Assembly: GCA_963828405.1 (NCBI GenBank)
Contig: CAWHEG010000031.1
Location: forward strand, 1,550,001 to 1,614,000
Direction: 5' to 3'
DNA from: JANMJD01 sp963828405
GTDB taxonomy: Bacteria > Actinomycetota > Acidimicrobiia > Acidimicrobiales > Ilumatobacteraceae
Length of the DNA stretch: 64,000 nucleotides
Part shown: piece by piece, positions 7,488 through 15,934 of the stretch
Numbering within the stretch: position 1 is the stretch's first letter
Layout of the letters: every line of letters begins with the position of its first letter
Program-made: the position numbers and the translations under genes
Notes under the pieces: generated by a model
What the model saw: the letters and a program-made list of their open reading frames with translations, nothing else
Told to the model about the DNA's origin: nothing
Databases searched by the model: none

Positions 7488-8602
7488 CGCGTCGACCGTA
7501 GCGAGCCGGGCCCGGCGCCCGTCTGTCGGACGGCGGCCGACCGGCCCGGCGGTCGCGTCTGGTCAGGAGTGGGGCTGGCCACGCTGACGGGACGTTCGAG
7601 GCGACCGTCGGGGTGGAGGGCGAACCGCTCGGGCCCGGTGCCGTGCACCGGGTCGTCGGCCGGCCACGGCCAGCCGCCGAACCCGGTGCGCCGGTAGTCG
7701 AGGAAGGCCTGCTCGATCTCGGCTCGGGTGTTCATCACGAACGGCCCGTACTGGACCACGGGCTCACCGATCGGCCTGCCCTGGAGCACGAGGCACGAGA
7801 CGTCCCCAGCGGCCGCCGCCAGGGTGACGGCCGTCTCGGAGCGGACGACGACGCCGGTCGGGGCGTCGATCGCCGTGCCGCCGACGAGACCCCCCGTGCC
7901 GCGGTAGAGGTAGATCACCCGGCCGGTGTCGGGATGGTCGGCCGCCGGGAGGGTGAACTCGGCCCCGCCAGGCAGCTCGAGGTGCCAGATGGCCAGCCCC
8001 GAGCGGGGGTCGGAGGCCCACGAGTCGGGCGGCGGGGCCAGCGGTCGGGCATCGGCCAGACGCCCGGCAACGACGGTCACCGTCGCCCCGCCCTGATGGA
8101 CGCGGGGGATGTCCCCGTCCCACATCATCGTGAAGTACGGCGCGACCATCTTGGAGCGGGCGGGCAGGTTGACCCACACCTGGAACATCTCGAGCGGGTT
8201 GGGGCCGGCGGTGTCGAACAGCGGGAACATCTCGGAGTGGACGATGCCGGCGCCGGCGGTCATCCACTGCACGTCGCCGGCGCTGAACCGCGCCGTGGCC
8301 CCGAGTGAATCGGCGTGGTCCATGAAGCCCCGCCGCACGACCGACACCGTCTCGAACCCCCGGTGCGGGTGCTGCGGGAACCCGGGCACCGTACGCCCGT
8401 GGTACATGTTCCAGCCGTCGACCCCGGCGAAGTCACTGCCGATCGACCGGCCCGCCAGCGGCGCGTCGGGGCCCAGGCGGCCGTTGCCCGCCGGATACCG
8501 GTCGTCGTGGTGGGCGCAGAACAGGAACGGATCGACCGTCGGCCACTGGGCGCCCAGGCCGACGGTCTGGAGGATGACGTCGCCCACCGGTTCAGCCGTC
8601 AC
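7484..8602 (-). CDS. Pirin family protein
   Basis: 372-residue bicupin. The N-terminal cupin carries the metal-binding PQHPHRGFETV motif (near residue 78) and the later HSEMFP/VQWMTAGAGIVHSE strand typical of pirins. The C-terminal cupin domain is shorter and ends with the family-typical GPFVMNTRAEI ... FGGWPWP segment. Bacterial pirins bind Fe and can act as quercetinase-like dioxygenases or as interaction partners; which applies here is not clear. A 30-residue Pro/Arg-rich tail follows the pirin end. The start overlaps the EthD gene by 11 bp and the stop overlaps the next gene by 4 bp. Confidence 0.85.
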   Translation of the reverse strand: MTAEPVGDVILQTVGLGAQWPTVDPFLFCAHHDDRYPAGNGRLGPDAPLAGRSIGSDFAGVDGWNMYHGRTVPGFPQHPHRGFETVSVVRRGFMDHADSLGATARFSAGDVQWMTAGAGIVHSEMFPLFDTAGPNPLEMFQVWVNLPARSKMVAPYFTMMWDGDIPRVHQGGATVTVVAGRLADARPLAPPPDSWASDPRSGLAIWHLELPGGAEFTLPAADHPDTGRVIYLYRGTGGLVGGTAIDAPTGVVVRSETAVTLAAAAGDVSCLVLQGRPIGEPVVQYGPFVMNTRAEIEQAFLDYRRTGFGGWPWPADDPVHGTGPERFALHPDGRLERPVSVASPTPDQTRPPGRSAAVRQTGAGPGSLRSTR

Positions 8603-8948
8603 CGAGCACCACGACTGGTTCCTCGGTGAGGATCCACTCGATCCGGGCCGTGTCGAGGAAGCGCTCCTCGTCGGCGGCCACCACCGGACGGTCGTCCTTC
8701 AGGGCGAAGGTGACGAAGTCGTTCATCGTGGCGAACCACTGCATCGCCACGCCGTCATAGCCGGGCTCCGGCAGGCCGCTCGCCTCGGCCGGCCACATCG
8801 CCGGGTGCTGTTCGTAGCGCACGATCAACGACGCCGACGGCAGTGCGGCGATCAGCGGCCCGTGGCGCCCGTGCCAGTGTTCGAGGAACTCGGCGTGGCT
8901 GGTCTCCGGCTTGCGGTGCAACAGAGCGGTGAGGCGGATCACGGTCAC
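8592..8948 (-). CDS. EthD domain-containing protein
   Basis: 118-residue protein with the EthD-type dimeric alpha-beta barrel pattern: RLTALLHRKPETSHAEFLEHWHGRHGPL, with the conserved W-x2-HG segment, followed by a YDGVAMQWF strand and a final EEPVVVL strand. EthD proteins accompany oxidative catabolism genes and some have cyclase or dehydratase activity. First gene of the pirin operon. GTG at 8948 gives the listed length; GTG at 8942 is also plausible because it lies 7 nt after a TAGAAA box (8950-8955), which would make the transcript leaderless. Confidence 0.75.
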   Translation of the reverse strand: MTVIRLTALLHRKPETSHAEFLEHWHGRHGPLIAALPSASLIVRYEQHPAMWPAEASGLPEPGYDGVAMQWFATMNDFVTFALKDDRPVVAADEERFLDTARIEWILTEEPVVVLGDG

Positions 8949-8997
8949 GTTTCTAGCCGGACCGGCCCTGTTGCGGCGACGTGTGGGCGCCCCGTGC

Positions 8998-9438
8998 TCA
9001 GCGGACCGGCCGCCGCAAGTGCTGCGACACGTCGCCCACTTGCTCCAGCGTGATCAGCCGTTCGACGAAGTACCAGCCATCGTCGTCACGGGCGAAGCGG
9101 TCGGCGTACCGGCCGGTGACGATCGCCTGCAGCGCGAGCGTGTCGGTGGCCTGCATCACCGTGAAGTACGACCGGCACGTCGCCGTGCGGGTGTCGTCGG
9201 TCAGTTCGATGAGCAGGTTGGAGGTGATGTGCTTGGTGCGCATCGCGCCGTCGTGGAGGACGAGCGACGAGCGCATCGCACCGCCGATCGCCCGGCCTTC
9301 GACGAGCGCCCCCGACATGCCGTAGGCGCCGCGGGCGAAGAGCTCGCCGACGCCCTCGAAATCGGCAGCATCAACCATCTCGGCATAGGTGAACAGCAGG
9401 TTGGCGATCCGCTGCTCGTGGCTGTTGCCCTGGCTCAT
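8998..9438 (-). CDS. SnoaL-like domain protein
   Basis: 146 residues, NTF2-like fold: an N-terminal helix (QRIANLLFTYAEMVDAADFEGVGELF), a TKHITSNLLIEL strand, a CRSYFTVMQ strand, and a DGWYFVERLITLE ending. This composition matches the SnoaL_4 group found near aromatic or lipid catabolism genes. ATG 9438 is chosen because it fits the family N-terminus and lies 8 nt after TAGCTT (9447-9452, minus strand). The open frame continues upstream to 9939 without homology. Divergent from the next SnoaL gene, with only 51 bp between. Confidence 0.72.
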   Translation of the reverse strand: MSQGNSHEQRIANLLFTYAEMVDAADFEGVGELFARGAYGMSGALVEGRAIGGAMRSSLVLHDGAMRTKHITSNLLIELTDDTRTATCRSYFTVMQATDTLALQAIVTGRYADRFARDDDGWYFVERLITLEQVGDVSQHLRRPVR

Positions 9439-9476
9439 CGCCGGTGAAGCTAGTCCACGGCCCCGGGAATCTCGGG

Positions 9477-9482
9477 TACGGT
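9477..9482 (+). promoter_or_regulatory. -10 box of double-SnoaL gene
   Basis: TACGGT followed by 7 nt and ATG at 9490; no ribosome site is visible, so leaderless start is likely. Confidence 0.5.
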
Positions 9483-9489
9483 CGGCCCG

Positions 9490-10302
9490 ATGAGTTCCGA
9501 CGCGCCCGGCAAGGCGGTGACCAATCGGGCCGACGTCGAGGCGGCATTCGACGAGTTCCTCGTCCGCCTCGACAGCGGCGCCCGCCGGGGGCGGTGGAGC
9601 GACTGGGCGGCACTGTTCACCGACGACGCCTGCTACGTCGAGCACTGCCTCGGGACGTTCGACGGTCGTTCCGCCATCGAGGCGTGGATCCGCCGGGCGA
9701 TGGCGCCCGTCGCCCCGATGACCTTCTCCGTCGAGTGGTCGGCCGTCGACGGCGACCGGGTTGCCTTCTGGATCTGGAGCCACCTGCCCGACCCGAACGG
9801 CGAAGGGGTCCACTACGGCTTCCCCAACCTCTCGGTGCTCACCTATGCCGGCGACGGTCGTTGGCGGGGCGAGGAGGACTTCTACCATCCCGCGGCCGCC
9901 GACTCGGTCGTCACCGCCTGGTTCGGGGCCGGGGGCCACGCGGGTCTGGCGCCGGACCCGACCATCGTGCCGGGCCGGCCCTCACACCCGGCGCCGCCCG
10001 CGCCCGAACCCGACCGGGCGGTCGTCGAGGCGGTCGCCGAGGCGCTGGTCAGCGAGAACTGGCTCGATCTGATCGCCTGGGGGGCCGACTATCACGACCA
10101 CGGACGCCAGCCGATCGAGCGCTGGGCCGGCGTCCGGCGCGTCGAGCGCTACCGGGTGATCGACGGTGCCCGAGTCGTCGTCGTCGTCGAGCACGAGGTG
10201 CCTGCCGCGGTGGTGGCCCACGTCAACGAGACCGGCCGCGTCACCTACATCGATCACGTCTACAACCCGGCCGAGTGGGTCGGGTCGACCGCCGTACCTT
10301 GA
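9490..10302 (+). CDS. Two-domain SnoaL-like protein
   Basis: 270 residues. The first NTF2-like domain (about 15-160) has DEFLVRLDSGARRGRWSDWAALF, a YVEHCLGTFDGRSAI segment and VEWSAVDGDRVAFWIW strands. After a Pro-rich linker (about 165-182) a shorter second region (185-268) ends in YIDHVYNPAEW. Similar two-part SnoaL proteins occur in actinobacterial catabolic clusters, with no known reaction. The gene ends 4 nt before the GTG of the kinase-aminotransferase gene on the same strand. Confidence 0.65.
   Translation: MSSDAPGKAVTNRADVEAAFDEFLVRLDSGARRGRWSDWAALFTDDACYVEHCLGTFDGRSAIEAWIRRAMAPVAPMTFSVEWSAVDGDRVAFWIWSHLPDPNGEGVHYGFPNLSVLTYAGDGRWRGEEDFYHPAAADSVVTAWFGAGGHAGLAPDPTIVPGRPSHPAPPAPEPDRAVVEAVAEALVSENWLDLIAWGADYHDHGRQPIERWAGVRRVERYRVIDGARVVVVVEHEVPAAVVAHVNETGRVTYIDHVYNPAEWVGSTAVP
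10295..10300 (+). promoter_or_regulatory. -10 box of kinase-aminotransferase gene
   Basis: TACCTT, inside the last codons of the preceding gene, is followed by GAGCCG and GTG at 10307 (6-nt gap). Confidence 0.45.
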
Positions 10303-10306
10303 GCCG

Positions 10307-12709
10307 GTGACCGCCGGAATCGACCCCGTCCTGTTGACCGGGCCGCCGCGCTTCTCGCCGTCCGAAGCCGTCGAACTGGCCCGGCGGACGTTCGGGGTCG
10401 TCGCCTCGGGCGCCGAGAACCTCGGCAGTGAACGCGACCAGACCTTCATGCTGCTGGCCCCGATCCGACCTGGCTCCGTCGGGCCCTCCACCGCCGGGCC
10501 TGCCGGGGTGATGCCTGCCGGAGTCATGCCCGTCGGAGTCATGCCCGTCGGTGTCATCAAGGTGTCGAACCCGGCGGAGTCGACGGCGATGCTCGACATG
10601 GAGGCGCTGGTGGCCTGGCACATCGCCCGGGTCGACCCGACCCTGCCGATCGCGCTGCCGCGGCGGCGGCCGGGTGGTGGCGACGGTGTGCAGGACCACC
10701 GGGTCTCCATCGAGGGACGGCCGGGCACCGACGAGGTCCACTGGGTGCGGATGTACGACGTGATGCCCGGCCGCGGGCGAAGCGACCCGCTCGGTTTCGA
10801 CGACGACGCCCTGATCGCCTGGGGGACGACGGCGGCCCGTCTGACCCGGGCCACCGGCGGCTTCTTCCACCCTGCAGCGGCCCGGCTGCTGCCGTGGGAC
10901 GTGCAGCACGCCGCGGCGGTGCACCCGATGGTGGGTCTGATCGGCAATCCCCGCTGGCGGACAGCGGTGGCGGGGGCGCTCGATCGTTACGACGAGGTCG
11001 TCGCCCCCGCATGGGGTCGGCTGCGCGCCCAGGTGGTCCATGGTGACCTCTCCACCGACAACGTGCTGGTCGACGAACGCGGCCGGGTCTCGGGCATCGT
11101 CGACTTCGGTGACATGAGCCATTCGGCCGCAGTGGTCGATCTGGTCGCCGCCCTCGACTCGGTCGGCACGGGCCGCGAGGGCGATGAGCTGCTCCGTCTC
11201 GGCCGCCTGGTGATCGACGGCTACGAGCGGCTCACCCCGCTCGATCCCGGTGAACGGGCGATCCTCGGTGAGCTGTGGGCGGCGCGGGCGGCCGTCGGGG
11301 TGGCGATCGCCGCCTGGCGGGTCGATCAGGGCCTGGAGGGCTCGGCCTTCGCCGAGCGGTACAGCCCGACCGCGGTGCTGATGATCGAGACGCTGGCGTC
11401 GAACGGCTGGCGGCTCGACCCGCCTCGCCGTCCGCACCCTGTCGGCCGGCTCGTCGAACGGCGGCGCGCCGTCCTGGGCCCCGGTCTCGAGCCGCTGAGC
11501 TACGACGACCCCGTCGAGGTGGTGTCCGCCTCGGGTGTCTGGCTGACCGACTCCACCGGGCGACGGCTCCTCGACATGTACAACAACGTGCCCTGCGTCG
11601 GTCACGCCCATCCCCGGGTGACCGAGGCGATCGCCCGCCAGGGCAGGGTGCTCAACACCAACCTGCGCTACCTGCACGGTGCAGCGGTGGAACTCGCCGA
11701 GCGCCTCGTCGGGTACTGCCCGGCCGGGCTCGACACCGTCGTCTTCGTCAACTCCGGATCGGAGGCCAACGATCTCGCCTGGCGGATGGCGACGGCCGTG
11801 TCGGGGCAGCGGGGCGGGTTGTGCACGTCGTTCGCCTACCACGGGGTGACCGAGGCGATTGCCGCCCTGTCGCCCGAGACCTGGCCGGCGGGCCACCGGC
11901 CGGCGCACGTCGAGCGGTGGGCGCCGCCCGATCCGCGGCGCGGCCGGCACCTCGGCCCCGACGGCTTCGTGGCCGCCATCGACCGGCTGGTCGGTCGGGG
12001 CCTCGGCCTGGCCGCCGCCATCCTCGACGGGGTGCTGCAGAGCGACGGGGTGCTCGACCCGCCCGCCGACTACGTGCGTGAGCTGGTCGAGCTCACCCAT
12101 GCCGCCGGCGGGTGCTGGATCGCCGACGAGGTCCAGGGAGGGCATGGACGCACCGGGCTGGGCATGTGGTCGTTCGAACGCTTCGGGATCACCCCCGACT
12201 TCATCACCCTGGGCAAACCGATGGGCAACGGACATCCGGTCGCCGCGCTGATCACCCGCCGGGATGTCGCCGAGCGGTTCGGCGCGGCACAGGGCTCGTT
12301 CTTCTCGACGTTCGGCGGCAACCAGGTATCGATCGCCGCCGCGGCGGCCGTCCTCGACGTGCTCGACGACGAGGGCGTCATCGCCCGTGTCCACCGTGTG
12401 GGCGAGCAGCTCCGCGCCGCGTCGCGGGCGGCGACGGCCGACGACGACCGGGTCGGCGACGTCCGCGGCGTCGGGCTGGCCAACGGGATAGAGATCGTCA
12501 CCGACCGCCTGTCGGCGACTCCCGACCCGGGTCTCGCCGCGGCGATCAAGAATGCGCTGCGCCGCCACGGCGTGCTGGTCGGGACGACCGGCCCGCAGGG
12601 CAACGTGCTCAAGATCCGCCCCCCGCTGGCGTTCCGGTCCGAGCACGTCGAGCCGTTCCTCGACGCCTGGGGGCGCGCCCGGGCCGACACGGCGAGATCG
12701 AGCGCGTGA
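10307..12709 (+). CDS. Phosphotransferase (APH-type kinase) fused to class III aminotransferase/phospho-lyase
   Basis: 800 residues in two enzyme domains. Residues about 1-350 are an aminoglycoside-phosphotransferase-like kinase with the catalytic loop VHGDLSTDN (near 247) and the metal-binding VDFGDM (near 267). Residues about 380-800 are a class III PLP enzyme with NSGSEAND, a DEVQGGHGRTG segment and the PLP lysine in TLGKPMGNG. Relatives that pair this kinase with this PLP domain include hydroxylysine kinase/phospho-lyase and ethanolamine-phosphate phospho-lyase, so phosphorylation and then elimination on one hydroxy-amine substrate is the likely chemistry (inference). The start follows the TACCTT box. 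The kinase lobe contains a 15-bp repeat array. Confidence 0.8.
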   Translation: MTAGIDPVLLTGPPRFSPSEAVELARRTFGVVASGAENLGSERDQTFMLLAPIRPGSVGPSTAGPAGVMPAGVMPVGVMPVGVIKVSNPAESTAMLDMEALVAWHIARVDPTLPIALPRRRPGGGDGVQDHRVSIEGRPGTDEVHWVRMYDVMPGRGRSDPLGFDDDALIAWGTTAARLTRATGGFFHPAAARLLPWDVQHAAAVHPMVGLIGNPRWRTAVAGALDRYDEVVAPAWGRLRAQVVHGDLSTDNVLVDERGRVSGIVDFGDMSHSAAVVDLVAALDSVGTGREGDELLRLGRLVIDGYERLTPLDPGERAILGELWAARAAVGVAIAAWRVDQGLEGSAFAERYSPTAVLMIETLASNGWRLDPPRRPHPVGRLVERRRAVLGPGLEPLSYDDPVEVVSASGVWLTDSTGRRLLDMYNNVPCVGHAHPRVTEAIARQGRVLNTNLRYLHGAAVELAERLVGYCPAGLDTVVFVNSGSEANDLAWRMATAVSGQRGGLCTSFAYHGVTEAIAALSPETWPAGHRPAHVERWAPPDPRRGRHLGPDGFVAAIDRLVGRGLGLAAAILDGVLQSDGVLDPPADYVRELVELTHAAGGCWIADEVQGGHGRTGLGMWSFERFGITPDFITLGKPMGNGHPVAALITRRDVAERFGAAQGSFFSTFGGNQVSIAAAAAVLDVLDDEGVIARVHRVGEQLRAASRAATADDDRVGDVRGVGLANGIEIVTDRLSATPDPGLAAAIKNALRRHGVLVGTTGPQGNVLKIRPPLAFRSEHVEPFLDAWGRARADTARSSA
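10501..10560 (+). repeat. Four 15-bp tandem repeats inside kinase domain
   Basis: Units at 10501-10515, 10516-10530, 10531-10545 and 10546-10560 follow the pattern yGyCGGrGTsATGCC. They encode four near-copies of a five-residue (P/V)AGVM / VGVM unit placed just before the kinase beta3 lysine segment (VIKVSN). Unit-number changes would stay in frame. Confidence 0.7.
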
Positions 12710-12832
12710 AGAATCGGGCGACAGGCGGCCGTCATGTCGATCAACCGAACGGCGTCCGGATGGGCGGCGAACCCGGCCGGCAACATGTTGCACCGCGGCA
12801 GCCGGACCAACTCGTCAGGCGGGACATCGTCG
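12710..12832. other. Convergent intergenic spacer with a 12-bp palindrome
   Basis: No gene is supported here. The spacer holds the exact palindrome GCAACATGTTGC (12780-12791) next to CCGGCCGG. No clear terminator stem was found for either convergent gene. Confidence 0.4.
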
Positions 12833-13963
12833 TCAGTTGTCGTCGCCGCTCCACTGGGCGGCGACGTCGTCGAAGCGGTGCTGGCCGGGGTGGCAGGGAG
12901 GCCGGGCCGTCGCCGGTGTCCGGGAGAAGCGGGGCGCGGCCTGAGGCTGGGGCACGCCGTTGATCGACACCACGGTGCCCCGTGCGGCGTTGTGGGGATG
13001 GCGCGCCGCCTCGGTCGGGCTGAGCACGGGGGCGAAGCACGTCTCGGTCCCTTCGAGGAGCTCGCACCACTCGGCGCGCGTGCGGGTGGCGAACACCTCG
13101 GCGAAGCGCTGCCGGAGGTCGCCCCACATGGCCCGGTCCCATTGCGGGGCGTCGGCGGGGAGACCCGCTCGGCCGAGCAGTTCGGCGTAGAACTGTGGCT
13201 CGATCGCCCCGATCGACACCCACTCCCCGTCGGCCGTCTCGTAGACGTTGTAGAAGTGCGCCCCCCCGTCGAGCATGTTCGTGCCCCGTGGTCCCCATCC
13301 CGCCGCCGCGGCGGCGAAGAACGGTCCGAAGATCAGTGCGGCGCCGTCGACCATCGCCGCGTCGATCACCTGACCCCGGCCGCTGGTGGCCCGCTCGAAG
13401 GCCGCACAGGCGATGCCCATCGCCAGCAACATGCCCCCGCCGGCGAAGTCGCCCAGCAGGTTGAGCGGCATCACCGGTGGTCCGCCGGCCGGGCCGATCG
13501 CCGACAGGGCGCCGGAGAGGGCGATGTAGTTGATGTCGTGCCCGGCCGTGTCGGCCAGCGGTCCGTCCTGTCCCCACCCGGTCATCCGCCCGTAGATCAG
13601 CCGTCGGTTCCGCCGACAGGCCTCCACCGGGCCGATCCCGAGGCGTTCGCAGACACCGGGCCGGAACGGGTCGATGAACGCATCGGCGGCGTCGAGCAGC
13701 CTGAGCATCCGCCCGACGTCGCCGGGATCCTTCAGGTCGAGCACGATCGAGCGCTTCCCCCGGCTGAGCGGGTTGGTCGCCGGCCGGTCGGGCACCGCTG
13801 CGGCGGCGGGCGACGGCCGTTCGACGGCGACGACATCGGCCCCCAGATCGGCGAGCAGCATGCCGCAGTACGGTCCGGGGCCCTGGCCGACCAGCTCGAC
13901 GACCCGCAGGCCGGCGAGCGGTCCGCCTGTCGGCGGGCCCTCGGGACCGTCGTTGTCGCCCAC
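12833..13963 (-). CDS. CaiB/BaiF CoA-transferase family, alpha-methylacyl-CoA racemase-like
   Basis: 376 residues, family III CoA transferase fold. The N-terminal LAGLRVVELVGQGPGPYCGMLLADLGADVV and ERP motifs and the GHDINYIALSGAL segment are diagnostic; the GHD aspartate/His pair near residue 155 matches the alpha-methylacyl-CoA racemase active site. It would epimerise 2-methylacyl-CoA esters, needed before beta-oxidation of sterol or branched acyl chains. GTG 13963 sits 2 nt after the stop of the upstream amidohydrolase, so the two are co-transcribed. The longer open frame to 14848 is only a shadow across the amidohydrolase. Confidence 0.85.
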   Translation of the reverse strand: MGDNDGPEGPPTGGPLAGLRVVELVGQGPGPYCGMLLADLGADVVAVERPSPAAAAVPDRPATNPLSRGKRSIVLDLKDPGDVGRMLRLLDAADAFIDPFRPGVCERLGIGPVEACRRNRRLIYGRMTGWGQDGPLADTAGHDINYIALSGALSAIGPAGGPPVMPLNLLGDFAGGGMLLAMGIACAAFERATSGRGQVIDAAMVDGAALIFGPFFAAAAAGWGPRGTNMLDGGAHFYNVYETADGEWVSIGAIEPQFYAELLGRAGLPADAPQWDRAMWGDLRQRFAEVFATRTRAEWCELLEGTETCFAPVLSPTEAARHPHNAARGTVVSINGVPQPQAAPRFSRTPATARPPCHPGQHRFDDVAAQWSGDDN

Positions 13964-13965
13964 GG

Positions 13966-15279
13966 TCAGTCGATCAGGGCGAAGTCGTGATCGGTCAACC
14001 AGTGGCGCCCGACCGCCTTGGTTGCGGCCCAGCGGTCGATCAACCGCTGCCCGGTCGGGTCGTCGTCGGTGACCTGGCCGAACTCGGCCGGGGTGGGTCC
14101 GATCCGGCGGGCGTGCTCGGCCAGCGCCGGTACGTCGAAACCGAAGATCTCGGCCGCGGCCAGCCCGATCATCCGGCGGGTCTCGTCGATCGGGATGTCG
14201 TGGAACGTCCGCTTGAGCCACTCGCGTGTCTGGGGCCATGTGCCCTCGGGATGGGGGAAGTCGTTGCCCCAGCAGATGTTGTCGATGCCGATCTCGTAGC
14301 GCATCCCGATCTCGCGCCGCTTGGTGTTCGAGGCGCCGATGAAGCAGTTGCGGTCGATGTAGTCCGAGGGCGCCATCGTCAGCTTGCCGGCGAACGGGCT
14401 GGCGCCGAGCTTCTCGGTGCCCTTCTGGCCGAGCCACAGCCGGTCCCAGAACCAGATCATCGAGGGAAGCCACCAGCATCCGGCCTCGGTGACACCGAAA
14501 CGCAGGCCGGGGAAACGCTCGAACACCCCCGACCAGAGCATGAACCACATCGGACGGGCCGGCCACCAGACGACCTCCGACACGTAGATCCCGAGATGGT
14601 CGCCGAACTCCTCGCGCGGCGCCGGGCCCGAGTGCGTCGAGATCGGCATCTGCAGTTCCTGGCACAGCGCCCAGACGGGGTCGTAGCGGCGGTCGTGATA
14701 CGGCTCCTGCGACATCCACATCGCCGGGATCATCACCCCGCCGAGCCCCTCGGACCTGGCCCGGCGGATCTCGTCGAGCACGTCGTCGAGCCGTGCCGTG
14801 ATCGGCACCAGCGCCATCCCGCAGCGGCGCTCCGGGCTCTGCGAACACAGATCGGCCAGCCAGCGGTTGTGGGCCCGGGCGCCGGCCAGGCCGAGCTCGG
14901 GGTCCATGTCACCCGACATGCCCAGCCCGGCACCGAACGGCACACACGTGCGGCTCTCCACGGCGTCGGCGTCGGGGAAGATCACCTCGCCCGCCACCCC
15001 GTCGCCATCGAGCTCCTGGTCGCGCCGCGACGCTTCCCAGCCGCCGCGCAGCGCCTCCTCGTGGAGCTCGTACCACTTCCGGGCGAAGTCCTCGTTGCGC
15101 ACGCCCAGGCGGGTCGTCGCCTCGAGCTGGGCCTGGCGCTCGGCGAGGAAGTCCTCGAACGCGGGGTGGAAGCGGGATTCGAGGTACCCGCGGTAGTCCT
15201 CGGTCGGCAGGCCGGCGTGGCTGTCGGCCGAGACGACGATGTACGGGTCGACGATGGACGGGTCGCTGACGCTGCTCAT
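13966..15279 (-). CDS. Amidohydrolase family 2 (metal-dependent hydrolase/decarboxylase)
   Basis: 437 residues. The VVSADSHAGLP start (a D-x-H metal motif near residue 18), NRWLADLCSQ, a STHSGP histidine, and a GNDFPHPEGTWP segment with the late Asp near residue 330 are typical of amidohydrolase-2 enzymes, a TIM-barrel family that includes decarboxylases and hydrolases of aromatic acids. It is the upstream member of the operon with the racemase-like gene. The second amidohydrolase at 17858 is a paralogue (shared HNRWLADFC and SDYPHREA motifs). The substrate is unknown. Confidence 0.82.
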   Translation of the reverse strand: MSSVSDPSIVDPYIVVSADSHAGLPTEDYRGYLESRFHPAFEDFLAERQAQLEATTRLGVRNEDFARKWYELHEEALRGGWEASRRDQELDGDGVAGEVIFPDADAVESRTCVPFGAGLGMSGDMDPELGLAGARAHNRWLADLCSQSPERRCGMALVPITARLDDVLDEIRRARSEGLGGVMIPAMWMSQEPYHDRRYDPVWALCQELQMPISTHSGPAPREEFGDHLGIYVSEVVWWPARPMWFMLWSGVFERFPGLRFGVTEAGCWWLPSMIWFWDRLWLGQKGTEKLGASPFAGKLTMAPSDYIDRNCFIGASNTKRREIGMRYEIGIDNICWGNDFPHPEGTWPQTREWLKRTFHDIPIDETRRMIGLAAAEIFGFDVPALAEHARRIGPTPAEFGQVTDDDPTGQRLIDRWAATKAVGRHWLTDHDFALID

Positions 15280-15330
15280 CGCCCGATTGTCGTCGTCGGC
15301 GACGCCTCAACTCGTACCCTGCCGCCCTCC

Positions 15331-15350
15331 CCGGACCCAAGCTGGTCCGG
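15331..15350 (-). terminator. Stem-loop downstream of SDR-YbaK operon
   Basis: CCGGACC (15331-15337), loop CAAGCT, GGTCCGG (15344-15350). It lies about 75 bp past the YbaK stop and before the amidohydrolase start, so it would separate the two minus-strand units. The rest of the 145-bp spacer (15280-15424) shows no gene. Confidence 0.5.
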
Positions 15351-15424
15351 CGACGCCGCGCCGACCCGCAGAGCGACCTCAGGCGTGGAGGATCGCTGCC
15401 GATGGCCGCAGCCGGCGGGAGGCG

Positions 15425-15934
15425 TCACGGACCAGACGGTTTCGCCAGGTCGACGATGATCTCGGCGCCCGGGACGGCGCGCAGCACGCCGGGCCGGCAG
15501 CGGATCTTGCACGAGCGGCTGCCACCGCCGAGGACGACGACGGGGCGTTCCATCACCCGGCTGTCGACGTACAACGGGAGGCCCGCCGGGAGGCCGAAGG
15601 CGGTCACCCCGCCGATCAGCATCCCGGTCAGGTCGCGGGTCTCGTCGGCCGATGCGAAGCTCACCTTCTTCGCCCCGAGGAGCCGGCGTACGACGTTGTT
15701 GACATCGAGTCGGGTGGTGGCCAGCACGACGCAGGCGACATAGCCCGGTGGATCGGCCCGGTTGGAGACGATGATCGTGTTCGCCGAGTCGGCCGGGTCG
15801 ATGCCGTATGCCTCGCAGAAGCGGGTCGTGTCGGCCAGGGCGGGGTCGCAGGGCAACACCTCGTAGTCGGCGCCGATGGCGGCGAGCTGGTCGATCACGG
15901 CCTGCTCGGCGGGGTCGCCTGGCGCAGCCGTCAC
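15425..15934 (-). CDS. YbaK/EbsC-type aminoacyl-tRNA deacylase-like protein
   Basis: 169 residues with the YbaK fold: YEVLPCDPALADT, SANTIIVSN, YVACVVLATTRLDVNNVVRRLLGAKKVSFAS (with the conserved lysine), GMLIGGVTAFGLP and VVVLGGGSRSCKI. Members hydrolyse mischarged aminoacyl-tRNA (Cys-tRNAPro, Ala-tRNAPro) in trans. The GTG start overlaps the SDR stop by 4 bp (GTGA), so translation is coupled. The pairing with an SDR is unexpected for tRNA editing and may only reflect operon packing. Confidence 0.8.
   Translation of the reverse strand: MTAAPGDPAEQAVIDQLAAIGADYEVLPCDPALADTTRFCEAYGIDPADSANTIIVSNRADPPGYVACVVLATTRLDVNNVVRRLLGAKKVSFASADETRDLTGMLIGGVTAFGLPAGLPLYVDSRVMERPVVVLGGGSRSCKIRCRPGVLRAVPGAEIIVDLAKPSGP

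Noticed and set aside
12780..12791. GCAACATGTTGC palindrome as an operator
   Set aside because: It lies in a convergent spacer downstream of both genes, so a regulatory role at a promoter is unlikely.
10241..12793. 850-codon open frame opposite the kinase-aminotransferase gene
   Set aside because: Antisense to a gene with clear catalytic motifs; no family resemblance.
12833..14848. Fusion-like longer frame for the racemase-like gene
   Set aside because: The extra N-terminal part is antisense-like and overlaps the true amidohydrolase gene; GTG 13963 is the sensible start.
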